A stretch of DNA of 17,064 bases from Deltaproteobacteria bacterium (GCA_019309945.1 JAFDFH010000082.1:1-17064), one strand, 5' to 3'; counted from the first letter of the stretch, positions 6,888 to 13,844 are shown. Notes: generated by a model from the letters alone, not told the origin. Translations and numbers: made by a program.

Positions 6888-8212
6888 TTTTCGATATTAT
6901 GCCGAAATTTGCCATTACAACACTGGGCTGCAAGGTCAACCAGTTTGAGTCCGAGGCCATCGCTCAGTATTTAAAAGCATCCGGATGGACAATGGTCCGC
7001 AATGAAGGAGAATTGAACGTGCATATTATCAATACCTGCACAGTCACCCAAAAAGCGTCCACCCAGTCCAGACAAGCCATACGAAAGGCAATTCGGTCCC
7101 ATCCGCTAGCCCGAATCATTGTGACCGGATGTGATGCCCAGACGGAAACGGAAGAAATTCAAAAAATAAACGGCGTACATGCCGTCATCGGTCATGGGGA
7201 TAAGCATAAAATCCCCGAGATGATCTTGTCTTCGCCTCTCCCGGAACGTCCCCCCTACCCTGTTACCATTTGCCGGGACATTCAGCATGAAGACCAATTC
7301 AGACAAATACCTGTTCCGCTAAACGGAAGCCGGACCCGGCCGTTTTTAAAGATCCAGGACGGCTGTGATGCCTTTTGTACCTACTGCATCGTCCCTTACG
7401 CACGGGGTCCGAGCCGCAGCATGCCGCCGAAATCCGTATTGGAAAACATCAGACAAATCGAAAGTGCCGGATTTCATGAAGTCGTTCTTTCAGGGATAAA
7501 TCTGGGCAGTTACGGACTCGATTTAACCCCTCAAACCAACCTGACGGATCTTTTAAAAAGCCTGGAAAATTTAAAACTCATTCATCGCCTCCGATTAAGC
7601 TCAATAGAACCTCGTGAACTGACCGACGACATCATAAAACTTGTCTCTGAATCCGTCATTATATGTCGTCATTTTCACATTCCTTTGCAAAGCGGTGATG
7701 ATCTTATTTTAAAAAAAATGCACCGCCCCTACACCGGCGCTTTTTTCTCAGATCGGGTTAGCAAAATCCATGCGTCCATCCCTGAGGCGGCCATTGGTGT
7801 TGACATCCTGGTCGGATTTCCAGGAGAAACGGAAGCGGCTTTTGAAAATACATACGCGATAATCCAGGCATTACCTGTCACCTATCTTCATGTTTTTCCG
7901 TTTTCGGCACGCCCGGGAACACCTGCGAGCAGGTTTTCCGACCCGCTTCCAGCCCGGGTGATCAAGGAACGATGCCAAATATTAAGAGAACTTGGTATAT
8001 TAAAAAAATCAATATTTTATAATAGATTTATTAATAAAAAGGTTGAAGTTTTGATCGAAGGCAAACCATACGGTTCCGACCACCTCTTAAAGGGAATGAC
8101 GTCAAATTATATACCGGTATTCCTAAAGGGTGAGGATGATATCAAAAACACTATTGTTGACGTCAACATTGACAGGGTAAATGACAACAATTCTTTATTC
8201 GGCATCATTTAA
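6884..8212 (+). CDS. mtaB: tRNA (t6A37) methylthiotransferase MtaB
   Basis: The product has 442 residues from the ATG at 6884, which overlaps the mnmA stop (ATGA). The ATG at 6899, giving MPKFAITTLGCKVNQ, is an equally plausible start and is where family similarity begins. It converts t6A to ms2t6A at position 37 of ANN-decoding tRNAs. The N-terminal UPF0004 domain carries auxiliary-cluster cysteines C16, C52 and C83 (LGCKVNQ, NTCTVT, TGCDAQ). The radical SAM domain has C161, C165 and C168 (CDAFCTYC) followed by IVPYARGPSRS. The C-terminal TRAM-like segment runs from about residue 375. The GCKVNQ start and VPYARG favour MtaB over MiaB or RimO. It is the last gene of the operon; the palindromic repeat begins 7 bases after its stop. 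Confidence 0.9.
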   Translation: MIFDIMPKFAITTLGCKVNQFESEAIAQYLKASGWTMVRNEGELNVHIINTCTVTQKASTQSRQAIRKAIRSHPLARIIVTGCDAQTETEEIQKINGVHAVIGHGDKHKIPEMILSSPLPERPPYPVTICRDIQHEDQFRQIPVPLNGSRTRPFLKIQDGCDAFCTYCIVPYARGPSRSMPPKSVLENIRQIESAGFHEVVLSGINLGSYGLDLTPQTNLTDLLKSLENLKLIHRLRLSSIEPRELTDDIIKLVSESVIICRHFHIPLQSGDDLILKKMHRPYTGAFFSDRVSKIHASIPEAAIGVDILVGFPGETEAAFENTYAIIQALPVTYLHVFPFSARPGTPASRFSDPLPARVIKERCQILRELGILKKSIFYNRFINKKVEVLIEGKPYGSDHLLKGMTSNYIPVFLKGEDDIKNTIVDVNIDRVNDNNSLFGII

Positions 8213-8376
8213 AGTTGATGGCGTCGTAAAAAATCCCATCTACGGCGTTGTAGTGTCTTTTCAGACGCTCGGCATACAATATGTATAGCCTCGCCCCTGA
8301 AAAAACACTACGCCTTGTATATGGGCCTTTTTACTTAGCCATTCGCGTTACTTTTTACGAGTTCATTAAAGTTGAT
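8209..8376. repeat. Palindromic element, copy 1, with flanking direct repeats
   Basis: A 144-bp block (8217-8360) matches 14204-14347 with about eight differences and no gaps by eye. Its two halves are imperfect inverted copies, with cgtaaaaa near the left end and tttttacg at the right. The 11-base string ttaaagttgat occurs on both sides (8209-8219 and 8366-8376). The other copy has a different flanking repeat, which is what a target-site duplication would give. It may also act as a transcript end for mtaB. It is non-coding and MITE-like. Confidence 0.75.
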
Positions 8377-8488
8377 AAACTCGTAAAAAGTCCGATTTAG
8401 ACGGTTTTGTAAAAAGTTCAAATTTAAGGCGTGCAAATTTTGTAATCATGAGGCGTACTTATCGTACGTTGAATGATTGCGAAATATG
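8377..8488. repeat. Second repeat ending in a long hairpin before a Shine-Dalgarno
   Basis: It begins with actcgtaaaaagtc, which can also pair back with 8351-8364. It ends in an imperfect stem of about 22 bp, 8437-8458 with 8464-8485, loop ttatc. The hairpin stops 3 bases before the aaaggag Shine-Dalgarno of the following ferredoxin gene, so it would fold in that gene's leader. Confidence 0.6.
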
Positions 8489-8501
8489 AAAGGAGAATAC
8501 C

Positions 8502-9557
8502 ATGAGTGACGTTTATGAAAGACTTGCAAGGCACCTGGACAATCTACCGGCAGGTTTTCCGGCCACAGACACGGGGGTGGAACTGAGGATCCTAAAACGG
8601 CTCTTTACCCCCCAGGAAGCAGAAGTGGCATTAGGGCTTACCATGATGCTGGAGTCGCTTCCTGCGATTGCCGAACGAATAAACATGGATGAAGCAACTT
8701 TGGCCCCTCTGCTGGAAAGCATGTCAAAAAAAGGGTTAATTATTAAATCAAGTAAGGCAGGCGAAGATAATTACATGGCGGCCCAGTTTGTGGTCGGAAT
8801 ATGGGAATACCAGGTGAATGATCTGAATAAGGAACTCATCAAAGACTTTAATGAATACGTTCCGTATTTAATGAAAGATCTGATAAAGCTTAAAACCCAG
8901 CAACTCAGGGTGATCCCTGTATCTCAGAGCGTTTCTGCGGAGATGCAGGTGATGGCCTATGAGGAGGGTGAAAAAATCATTAAAAGCCAGTCTAAAATCG
9001 TAGTTGCTCCATGCATATGCCGTAAGGAGCACAAAATGGTAGGCGAAGGGTGCGATAAACCCATGGAAAATTGCCTGGTTTTTGCCGGAGGAGCATATCT
9101 TTATGAAAGCAGGGGGATCGGTCGTAGCATTACCCAGGAGGAAGCCCTTAAAATTCTGAATGAAGGGTTTGAAGCCGGTCTTGTCTTGCAACCTGGAAAT
9201 TCACAGAAACCGTTAAATATATGTTTGTGTTGCGGCTGTTGCTGCCAGATTTTAAAGAACATGAAAACCCTGGACAAACCGGCCCGATACGTCAACAGCA
9301 GTTACTATGCCGTGGTTGATGCAGAGAATTGCACAGCCTGCGGGGTCTGCGAAGAACGCTGCCAGATGGACGCGGTCACAATAGATGAGGTCGCCGCAAT
9401 TGATCGCGACCGTTGCATCGGGTGCGGGCTGTGTGTCCCGACATGCGAGTATGAAGCTATCCGGCTGGTTGAAAAAGAAGAGACGGAAAAATGGGTCCCC
9501 CCCCAAAATATCGTGGAAACCTATATCAATATTGCTCAAGAACGAGGCAAGCTTTGA
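8502..9557 (+). CDS. Winged-helix N-terminal, ferredoxin-type 4Fe-4S protein
   Basis: The 351-residue product has Shine-Dalgarno aaaggag at 8489-8495. Residues about 25-85 look like a winged helix (LKRLFTPQEAEVALGLTMM ... MSKKGLII), as in transcriptional regulators. Residues 171-191 hold C171, C173, C184 and C191. Residues 241-248 hold the unusual CLCCGCCC run with six cysteines. Two classic ferredoxin motifs follow: C277/280/283/287 and C305/308/311/315; their fourth cysteines are followed by Gln and Glu instead of Pro. At least two and possibly four clusters are predicted. I recall similar soluble proteins in sulfate reducers, with no established function. It could be a redox-responsive regulator or an electron carrier in which the helical domain only mediates protein contact. 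No signal peptide or membrane segment is present. Confidence 0.85.
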   Translation: MSDVYERLARHLDNLPAGFPATDTGVELRILKRLFTPQEAEVALGLTMMLESLPAIAERINMDEATLAPLLESMSKKGLIIKSSKAGEDNYMAAQFVVGIWEYQVNDLNKELIKDFNEYVPYLMKDLIKLKTQQLRVIPVSQSVSAEMQVMAYEEGEKIIKSQSKIVVAPCICRKEHKMVGEGCDKPMENCLVFAGGAYLYESRGIGRSITQEEALKILNEGFEAGLVLQPGNSQKPLNICLCCGCCCQILKNMKTLDKPARYVNSSYYAVVDAENCTACGVCEERCQMDAVTIDEVAAIDRDRCIGCGLCVPTCEYEAIRLVEKEETEKWVPPQNIVETYINIAQERGKL

Positions 9558-9957
9558 AGTTAATCGACATCATGAAATTCAGAAGATAGGCTATTTCAGC
9601 TCTTACGCCAGAGTCACCTGGGGGGTATGGAACATAAGCGTTAAGTTATTTTTTACGCCGGAAGGACTATGGAGGTTTACTGAAAAAGATGAACATCGAA
9701 CATCGAACGTCCAACATCGAACGTTGAATGGAAAAAAGGGAACCCAGAGATGGCTAAAACTCATTCAGCGTTTACCGTTAACTAGTGTCCGTCCAGAAAC
9801 GAGGATTTTTGTTCGAGATCAAGCCTCCGGCCCGTGGGGCCTACGCCCCGGAGGGGCCTGCGAAAAATTTTACCGCAGGCATATAGTTGATATTCGGATA
9901 AAATTTTGAGCATAACGCAGAGATCGGGCAAAAAGACCGTTTCTGGATGGGCACGAG
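9558..9957. other. Gene-free stretch rich in repeats
   Basis: No supported gene lies here. A plus-strand open frame at 9385-9909 is an out-of-frame read through the ferredoxin end and repeat DNA. The stretch holds the 'aacatcga' array and most of the inverted-repeat element at 9782-9961. Two GC-rich hairpins (ggggc/gcccc near 9838-9851; gcctgcg/cgcaggc near 9858-9882) lie inside that element. Confidence 0.6.
9691..9729. repeat. Degenerate 'aacatcga' tandem repeat
   Basis: Units gaacatcga, acatcgaac, ccaacatcga and acgttgaat follow each other in a slightly irregular 7-10 base period. There are no spacers of CRISPR type and no coding frame. Confidence 0.6.
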
Positions 9958-9961
9958 TTAG
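9782..9961. repeat. Inverted-repeat element overlapping the end of pspC
   Basis: The left end 9782-9810 (ctagtgtccgtccagaaacg...) and the right end 9930-9961 are inverted near-copies. The shared core is tccagaaacg. The inside contains two GC hairpins. The right end includes the TAA stop of pspC (9958-9960). It is MITE-like and may serve as the 3' end of the psp transcript. Confidence 0.65.
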
Positions 9962-10353
9962 GTCCCCCGGGAATTCATACGGTTATCCCAATCATATTCC
10001 CGGGAGGTCACCGTATGTTCCATCCTCCGGATACGGCGTTCTATATTCTCGTACCTTCGTTTCAGCCGGTCTGCGGCCCTCTTCCGGGAGTTGAGGTAGC
10101 TGTCATAGAACTCCTGCTCATCATCGGATTGGATCGGAATCGCCGGTTCGGGTTTCATGATCAGGGCCGCGATGAAATAAATCCCGGTAATAGGCCAGAA
10201 TCCGCTCAAAAGCAAAATGATCACCGCGATGGTCCTCACCCAAAACACGGAGAAATCGAAATGCTCGGCGATACCTCTACAAACTCCCAGTATGACCCCG
10301 TTTCGGGAGCGGTGAAGTCCTCCGCGTAGGATGCTTTCATATCGGTTCATCAT
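9958..10353 (-). CDS. pspC: Phage shock protein C
   Basis: The 131-residue inner-membrane partner of PspB relays envelope damage to PspA. The PspC domain fills residues about 8-66: LHRSRNGVILGVCRGIAEHF, then a membrane segment about 38-66 containing WVRTIAVIILLLSG. It is followed by a charged, coiled-coil-like tail (RKRAADRLKRRYENIERRIRRME). The ATG at 10353 overlaps the pspB stop (ATGA) and has aaagga upstream inside pspB; a second ATG follows immediately. The stop codon and the last bases touch the repeat at 9782-9961, so the natural C-terminus may have been altered by insertion. Confidence 0.92.
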   Translation of the reverse strand: MMNRYESILRGGLHRSRNGVILGVCRGIAEHFDFSVFWVRTIAVIILLLSGFWPITGIYFIAALIMKPEPAIPIQSDDEQEFYDSYLNSRKRAADRLKRRYENIERRIRRMEHTVTSREYDWDNRMNSRGT

Positions 10354-10598
10354 TTGCGGTCCTTTCTTTCCTGGTCGAGAATAATGGTTTCCAGGGCCTC
10401 CATTCTCTCTTCCATACGGGAGAGTCCCTGATAGATCTCCTGAATCACCCTGGCTTCTTCGGATTGTTGTTGCTGTCCTTTACGGGAGACGCCCCCCTTG
10501 AGGATCTTGATGGCCATCAGAATTGTAGCGCTGATGATGGCCAGCAACAGGATCGAACCTCCGAATACAATAGCCATAACGAATAGACCATGCATCAT
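10350..10598 (-). CDS. pspB: Phage shock protein B
   Basis: The 82-residue product has an N-terminal transmembrane helix (residues about 3-31, with a small-residue and Ile-rich core). A cytoplasmic amphipathic helix follows (EEARVIQEIYQGLSRMEERM), typical of PspB. It works with PspC to release PspF from PspA under membrane stress. Shine-Dalgarno ggag lies 9 bases before the first of two ATGs (10598 and 10595). It is translationally coupled to pspC. Unlike in enterobacteria, it is separated from pspA by about 200 bases holding a repeat. Confidence 0.9.
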   Translation of the reverse strand: MMHGLFVMAIVFGGSILLLAIISATILMAIKILKGGVSRKGQQQQSEEARVIQEIYQGLSRMEERMEALETIILDQERKDRK

Positions 10599-10672
10599 GG
10601 TAGTGTCTCCAAAACAGTTTTAGTTCCTTAGTTGTAAATTTTATGCTTTTTGTGGCAAAACTTTTTTCTTCT

Positions 10673-10743
10673 CGCCACAAAGGCACCAAGACGCTAAGAA
10701 AGAATAACAAAATAAAATCCTTCGTGTCTTTGTGCCTTGGCGG
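10673..10743. repeat. Inverted repeat inside the psp operon
   Basis: cgccacaaaggcaccaagacg (10673-10693) is matched in inverted form by cttcgtgtctttgtgccttg and adjoining bases (10720-10743). A further short pairing exists with tgtggc near 10660. It lies in the pspA-pspB gap and would form a large hairpin in the operon mRNA. It is probably a mobile palindrome rather than a native signal. Confidence 0.6.
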
Positions 10744-10799
10744 CAAATATTTTTGGTTCCGGCTTGTCCGGGTTAGGGGAAACGGATCACCGTCCCAGG

Positions 10800-11492
10800 T
10801 CAGGCCTCAGTATTTGCCTGTCTTTTGTCTTCCTTTTTGGTGAGGATACTTTTCAGGCTCCGAAGTTCCTTTTCAATATCATCATCCACCGAAAGGTTTT
10901 CAAATTCGGCATCAAGGGTAGTCTTTATTCCATAGTTGACAAGCTCCGCCTCCGCCTCCATTCGTTCGATCCGGTTCTCCAGTTCCTCGAACTTTAAGAT
11001 GGCCTCGGAACCGTTCATTCGGCGGATTTCCTCTTGCGCCTTCATTTTCCTGGCCGCGTGGATGTGCCTCTTAACCAGCAGGCGCTGTTTTTCCCGGGCA
11101 CTTCCCAACTTGTCTTCGAGTTGGCGGATGTCATCATGATACTGGCTTACCAGAACGTTGTTTTCACTCAGTTCCTTTTCCAGACCGTCGGCCCGATCGG
11201 TTAATCTTCGCTTCTCGATAAGCGCCTCACGTCCCAGATCGTCCCTGCCCTTGCTGACGGCCAATTCGGCCTTGGACTCCCAGTCGGAAGCCCGTAATCG
11301 GGCTTCATCCATCTGGCGCTGGATTTTTTTGGCATCGGCCATGACACCTGCACAAGAGGCCTTGAGTTCCACCAGCGTGTCTTCCATTTCCCGGATCATG
11401 AGCCGAATTAGCTTTTCGGGATCTTCAGCCTTGTCCAGCATGGCATTGATATTGGAACTGATGATATCACGAAAGCGTGTGAAAATGCCCAT
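10800..11492 (-). CDS. pspA: Phage shock protein A
   Basis: The 230-residue peripheral membrane protein of the PspA/IM30/Vipp1 family, related to ESCRT-III, forms helical or ring assemblies on damaged inner membrane. When free it binds and inhibits PspF. The sequence starts MGIFTRFRDIISSNINAMLD with the amphipathic membrane-binding helix. EDPEKLIRLMIREMED follows, then long coiled-coil helices to about residue 180 and an acidic C-terminal helix. Its length is typical of enterobacterial PspA. Shine-Dalgarno aggagg lies 7-8 bases before the ATG. It is the first gene of pspABC and is driven by the sigma-54 promoter at 11531-11546. Confidence 0.96.
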   Translation of the reverse strand: MGIFTRFRDIISSNINAMLDKAEDPEKLIRLMIREMEDTLVELKASCAGVMADAKKIQRQMDEARLRASDWESKAELAVSKGRDDLGREALIEKRRLTDRADGLEKELSENNVLVSQYHDDIRQLEDKLGSAREKQRLLVKRHIHAARKMKAQEEIRRMNGSEAILKFEELENRIERMEAEAELVNYGIKTTLDAEFENLSVDDDIEKELRSLKSILTKKEDKRQANTEA

Positions 11493-11530
11493 ATTCTTCC
11501 TCCTATCTGTTTGGTTTTGCTCTTTTGATT

Positions 11531-11546
11531 AGCAGGATTTGTGCCA
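11531..11546 (-). promoter_or_regulatory. Sigma-54 promoter of pspABC
   Basis: On the minus strand the sequence reads TGGCACAAATCCTGCT. It has the -24 GG and -12 GC exactly 10 bases apart and a full TGGCAC box. Transcription would begin near 11520, about 28 bases before the pspA ATG. Together with adjacent pspF this is the standard Psp arrangement. Confidence 0.88.
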
Positions 11547-11612
11547 AACGGGAAGTTTTGGAAAAAGACCTGTGATATCAATCTGTTTTCTATTGACAGG
11601 GGATTTGATGAT

Positions 11613-11649
11613 GTGGTAATAATAGCTAATTTTTAGTGTAATAAGCTAA
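11613..11649 (-). promoter_or_regulatory. Tandem PspF upstream activating sites
   Basis: Two related strings, gtggtaataatagctaa (11613-11629) and agtgtaataagctaa (11635-11649), are offset by about 21 bases, that is two helical turns. They lie about 70-115 bases upstream of the sigma-54 promoter. They resemble the AGTGTAA...GCTAA pattern of enterobacterial PspF sites as I remember it. The second copy is also framed by ttttag/ctaaaa. Confidence 0.65.
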
Positions 11650-11682
11650 AAAGTAGGAAATATTACCAGTAAGCGTTAACGG

Positions 11683-11897
11683 GTTCAAAGGTTCAGAGGT
11701 TCAAGGTTCCATTCTCGTCCCCGGACTGAATTTGGAATGCGTCTTTACGAGCAAAGCGTCATCTTCGTCAGGTCTAATCCAAAATTTGGAGCCCAATTGG
11801 CAATTACTTGGGAAAATGAACATTTTTAACGAAGACTTCGGGTCTTCAATGCCTTCTTTGTCCTTAACTCTGAACGTTGAACCCTGAACCTTTGAAC
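11683..11897. repeat. 'ggttcaa' inverted repeat before pspF
   Basis: The left arm 11683-11708 (gttcaaaggttcagagg...) and the right arm 11872-11897 are inverted copies with one indel and one mismatch. The arms are themselves built of ggttcaa units. The right arm continues into ggttacc and ends 7 bases before the pspF ATG, replacing any visible Shine-Dalgarno. Confidence 0.65.
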
Positions 11898-11910
11898 GGT
11901 TACCATTACC

Positions 11911-12960
11911 ATGTCCAAAGAAGTTGAATGGAACAGGATGGCTCCAGAGCCCCGGACCTCTTCGGGGGTCTCGGAGGCATTGGGCCAGTCGGAAATATTT
12001 CTGGAGTTTCAGGAGCGTCTTTCAAGGGTTGCCCCCATTAACCGACCCGTCCTTTTGATCGGAGAACGGGGGACCGGCAAAGAATTAGCGGCATCCAGGC
12101 TCCACTATCTCTCGGGGCGATGGCAGAGCCCCTTGGTAACCCTCAACTGTTCAGCGCTAACGCCCTCCCTCATTGAGGCGGAACTCTTCGGTTATGAAAA
12201 GGGAGCGTTTACAGGGGCCCTGACCCGGAGGACCGGACGGTTTGAGGCGGCAACCGGGGGCACTCTTTTTCTGGACGAGATCGGCACGATCCCGTTGGAG
12301 GTCCAGGAAAAGATTCTGCGGGTCGTGGAGTATGGTACTTTTGAAAGGGTGGGCAGCCCGGAAAGTATCGAGGTGAATGTGAGAATCATCGCCGCCACCA
12401 ATGCCGATCTACTATCTCTGGTGGCTGAGGGACGATTTAAACAGGACCTGCTCGATCGGCTCTCTTTCGAAGTCCTCATCCTGCCACCTTTACGGGAGCG
12501 CAAGGAAGATATTCTTCTTTTGGCTAATCATTTCGCCGCTCGGATGGCCTTTGAGCTGGGATGGGCTGAAGTCCCAACATTCAGTGAAAAGGCCATGTCC
12601 GTCCTCGAAAGCTATTTCTGGCCCGGAAACGTAAGGGAGCTTAAAAACGTGGTCGAACGAGCCGTGTACCGCTCCGACTCTTTCCAGATTATGGAAATCA
12701 TATACAATCCTTTCAGCCCTTCTTCCTCGCCGGGGCCCTCCCCTAAGATCCACGAAAAAACCGGGGACGAGGAAGATACCTATCCCGCTTACCAGGGAAA
12801 GAGGTCTTTTAGCGAAGCGGTTCGTGAATTCGAGATCCACCTAATGAAGGAGGCCCTTGTTGAGAATAAATACAATCAACAACAAGCCGCTCTAAACCTG
12901 GGGATCAGCTATCATCAGTTTCGGGGACTTTACAGAAAATATAAAGAGGAATTGGCTTAA
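11911..12960 (+). CDS. pspF: Psp operon transcriptional activator PspF
   Basis: The 349-residue sigma-54 enhancer-binding protein lacks a regulatory receiver domain, as is normal for PspF. The AAA+ domain spans about 22-260: Walker A GERGTGKE at 51-58, GAFTGA at 98-103 for sigma-54 contact, Walker B TLFLDE at 118-123, and RWPG-like FWPGNVRELKN near 236-246. The C-terminal Fis-type HTH (NKYNQQQAALNLGISYHQFRG) binds the upstream sites. PspA inhibits it through the AAA+ domain. It is divergent from pspABC. The ATG at 11911 has no Shine-Dalgarno because repeat DNA abuts it. The ATG at 11938 (residue 10), preceded by ggaacagg, is an alternative and would give an N-terminus closer to enterobacterial PspF. 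Confidence 0.93.
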   Translation: MSKEVEWNRMAPEPRTSSGVSEALGQSEIFLEFQERLSRVAPINRPVLLIGERGTGKELAASRLHYLSGRWQSPLVTLNCSALTPSLIEAELFGYEKGAFTGALTRRTGRFEAATGGTLFLDEIGTIPLEVQEKILRVVEYGTFERVGSPESIEVNVRIIAATNADLLSLVAEGRFKQDLLDRLSFEVLILPPLRERKEDILLLANHFAARMAFELGWAEVPTFSEKAMSVLESYFWPGNVRELKNVVERAVYRSDSFQIMEIIYNPFSPSSSPGPSPKIHEKTGDEEDTYPAYQGKRSFSEAVREFEIHLMKEALVENKYNQQQAALNLGISYHQFRGLYRKYKEELA

Positions 12961-12965
12961 AACCT

Positions 12966-12990
12966 GTAACCGTTTAAGGGTTCAGGGTTT
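12966..12990. repeat. Solo 'gtaaccg...ggttca' repeat after pspF
   Basis: gtaaccgtttaagggttcagggttt is a short copy of the family seen at 11683-11904, 15309-15339 and 16800-16813. It lies just past the pspF stop, between two convergent genes. Confidence 0.55.
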
Positions 12991-13035
12991 GCGGTCAAGC
13001 ACCAAAAAGGACCTATTCCAATGACCGAAATCATA

Positions 13036-13374
13036 TCAAGCAGATACCAAATCGACGTCGTCAAAAAACAACTCCACCGAACCATCTTCGGATGAATTGT
13101 ATAATGCCGTGACGGATTCGGCGATTTGGATGGCATATGGTTCGATAGGAAATATATTGTGGGTCCGAAGGATTCCAATCAAGGCGCTCATTCCTTTGGA
13201 GATGGAACTCACGATAATCTCACTTTCATAGGTTTCTTCGCAGAGAAATGAAAAACTTTCCTTTTGCAGCATTGAAGACGTCACTTTTTTCAGATTTTTG
13301 TCGATGATTGCATATTCCCTGATTTTGAGCTTATTTTTGGCGTCATCTCGAGAAATCACATATTTTTGACGCAT
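13036..13374 (-). CDS. Small protein of unknown function downstream of the cold-shock gene
   Basis: I do not recognise a named family. The 112-residue product starts at the ATG at 13374, chosen because aaggaga lies 7 bases upstream. A longer frame from 13425 overlaps the previous gene and has a lysine/arginine-rich, unlikely N-terminus. The protein is soluble, with no signal or membrane segment. It opens with basic MRQKYVISRDDAKNKLKIRE, has a hydrophobic middle (SKGMSALIGILRTHNIFPIEPYA), and ends acidic (SVELFFDDVDLVSA). I have a loose memory of similar short proteins in sulfate reducers. It is the third gene of a likely csp-50aa-112aa unit; the spacing to the preceding stop is 31 bases. Confidence 0.7.
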   Translation of the reverse strand: MRQKYVISRDDAKNKLKIREYAIIDKNLKKVTSSMLQKESFSFLCEETYESEIIVSSISKGMSALIGILRTHNIFPIEPYAIQIAESVTALYNSSEDGSVELFFDDVDLVSA

Positions 13375-13405
13375 ATCTTTTCTCCTTTTCATCCGGTTTC
13401 TATGC

Positions 13406-13558
13406 TTATTGATTCTCTCCTTCATTCTCGGACTGATCCGGATTCTCTTCTGATTTTATAGTGTTTTTATCCAGTTTGCGTTGTTTCTTTTCTTCTTTCT
13501 TTTTCTTCCTTGCTAATTCTTTTTGACGTTTATTAAATTGATAATTTGATCTTGCCAA
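13406..13558 (-). CDS. 50-residue very basic protein with TTG start
   Basis: This gene is easily missed because it begins with TTG and is short. Shine-Dalgarno aaggagg sits 7 bases before the TTG at 13558, and the frame is open to TAA at 13406-13408. The product begins (M)ARSNYQFNKRQKELARKKKK, continues with a Lys/Glu/Arg-rich helix to about residue 35, and ends in an acidic, Asn-rich tail (ENPDQSENEGENQ). I recall a conserved family of such MARSN...KRQKELARKKK proteins in proteobacteria, often of unknown function and sometimes near cold-shock genes. Its charge pattern suggests RNA or ribosome contact, which is inference. It lies between the cold-shock gene and the 112-residue gene on the same strand. 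Confidence 0.78.
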   Translation of the reverse strand: MARSNYQFNKRQKELARKKKKEEKKQRKLDKNTIKSEENPDQSENEGENQ

Positions 13559-13643
13559 TTTGTTACCTCCTTGGCTGTTATTTTTGATAATGACAACAAG
13601 AAAAGGTATTAGAAGGAATGCCCTTTTTACTCAGAACATAAGG

Positions 13644-13844
13644 TTAAATCACAGTGACATTAACAGCGGCAGGACCTTTCTGTCCTTGCTCTATATCAAA
13701 GGAAACTCGGTCACCTTCATTGAGGGATTTAAAACCGTCCGCATTTATTGCTGAATGATGAACAAACACATCCGCTCCGTCTTCCTGCTCAATGAATCCA
13801 AACCCTTTTCGGTCGTTAAACCACTTAACAGTTCCATTGGTCAT
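13644..13844 (-). CDS. Cold-shock domain protein (CspA family)
   Basis: The 66-residue single OB-fold protein binds single-stranded RNA and DNA and acts as an RNA chaperone or antiterminator. GTVKWFNDRKGFGFI at 4-18 contains RNP1 (KGFGFI), and DVFVHHSAI at 25-33 contains RNP2 (VFVHH). The C-terminal strands end in GPAAVNVTVI. All expected aromatic residues except possible extras are present. Shine-Dalgarno aaaggagg lies about 8 bases before the ATG. The leader to the candidate promoter is about 120 bases, fitting the long leaders of cold-shock genes. Which paralogue this is cannot be told. Confidence 0.95.
   Translation of the reverse strand: MTNGTVKWFNDRKGFGFIEQEDGADVFVHHSAINADGFKSLNEGDRVSFDIEQGQKGPAAVNVTVI

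Larger units (their letters stand above)
11493..11910. other. pspA-pspF divergent control region
   Basis: This holds the pspA leader, the sigma-54 promoter, two PspF-like sites, and then about 230 bases of repeat-bearing DNA up to pspF. A small hairpin gaagac/gtcttc with a ttcgg loop lies at 11831-11847. No further gene is supported, and no clear sigma-70 promoter for pspF could be picked out. Confidence 0.6.

Noticed and set aside
9691..9729. Possible CRISPR array from repeated aacatcga
   Set aside because: Units are under 10 bases, run together without spacers, and no cas gene is present.
9385..9909. Plus-strand open frame of 174 codons
   Set aside because: It starts inside the ferredoxin gene in another frame and continues through repeat DNA; no Shine-Dalgarno and no recognisable protein features.
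12957..13178. Minus-strand open frame of 73 codons
   Set aside because: Overlaps the end of the 112-residue gene in another frame and runs through a dispersed repeat; no Shine-Dalgarno.
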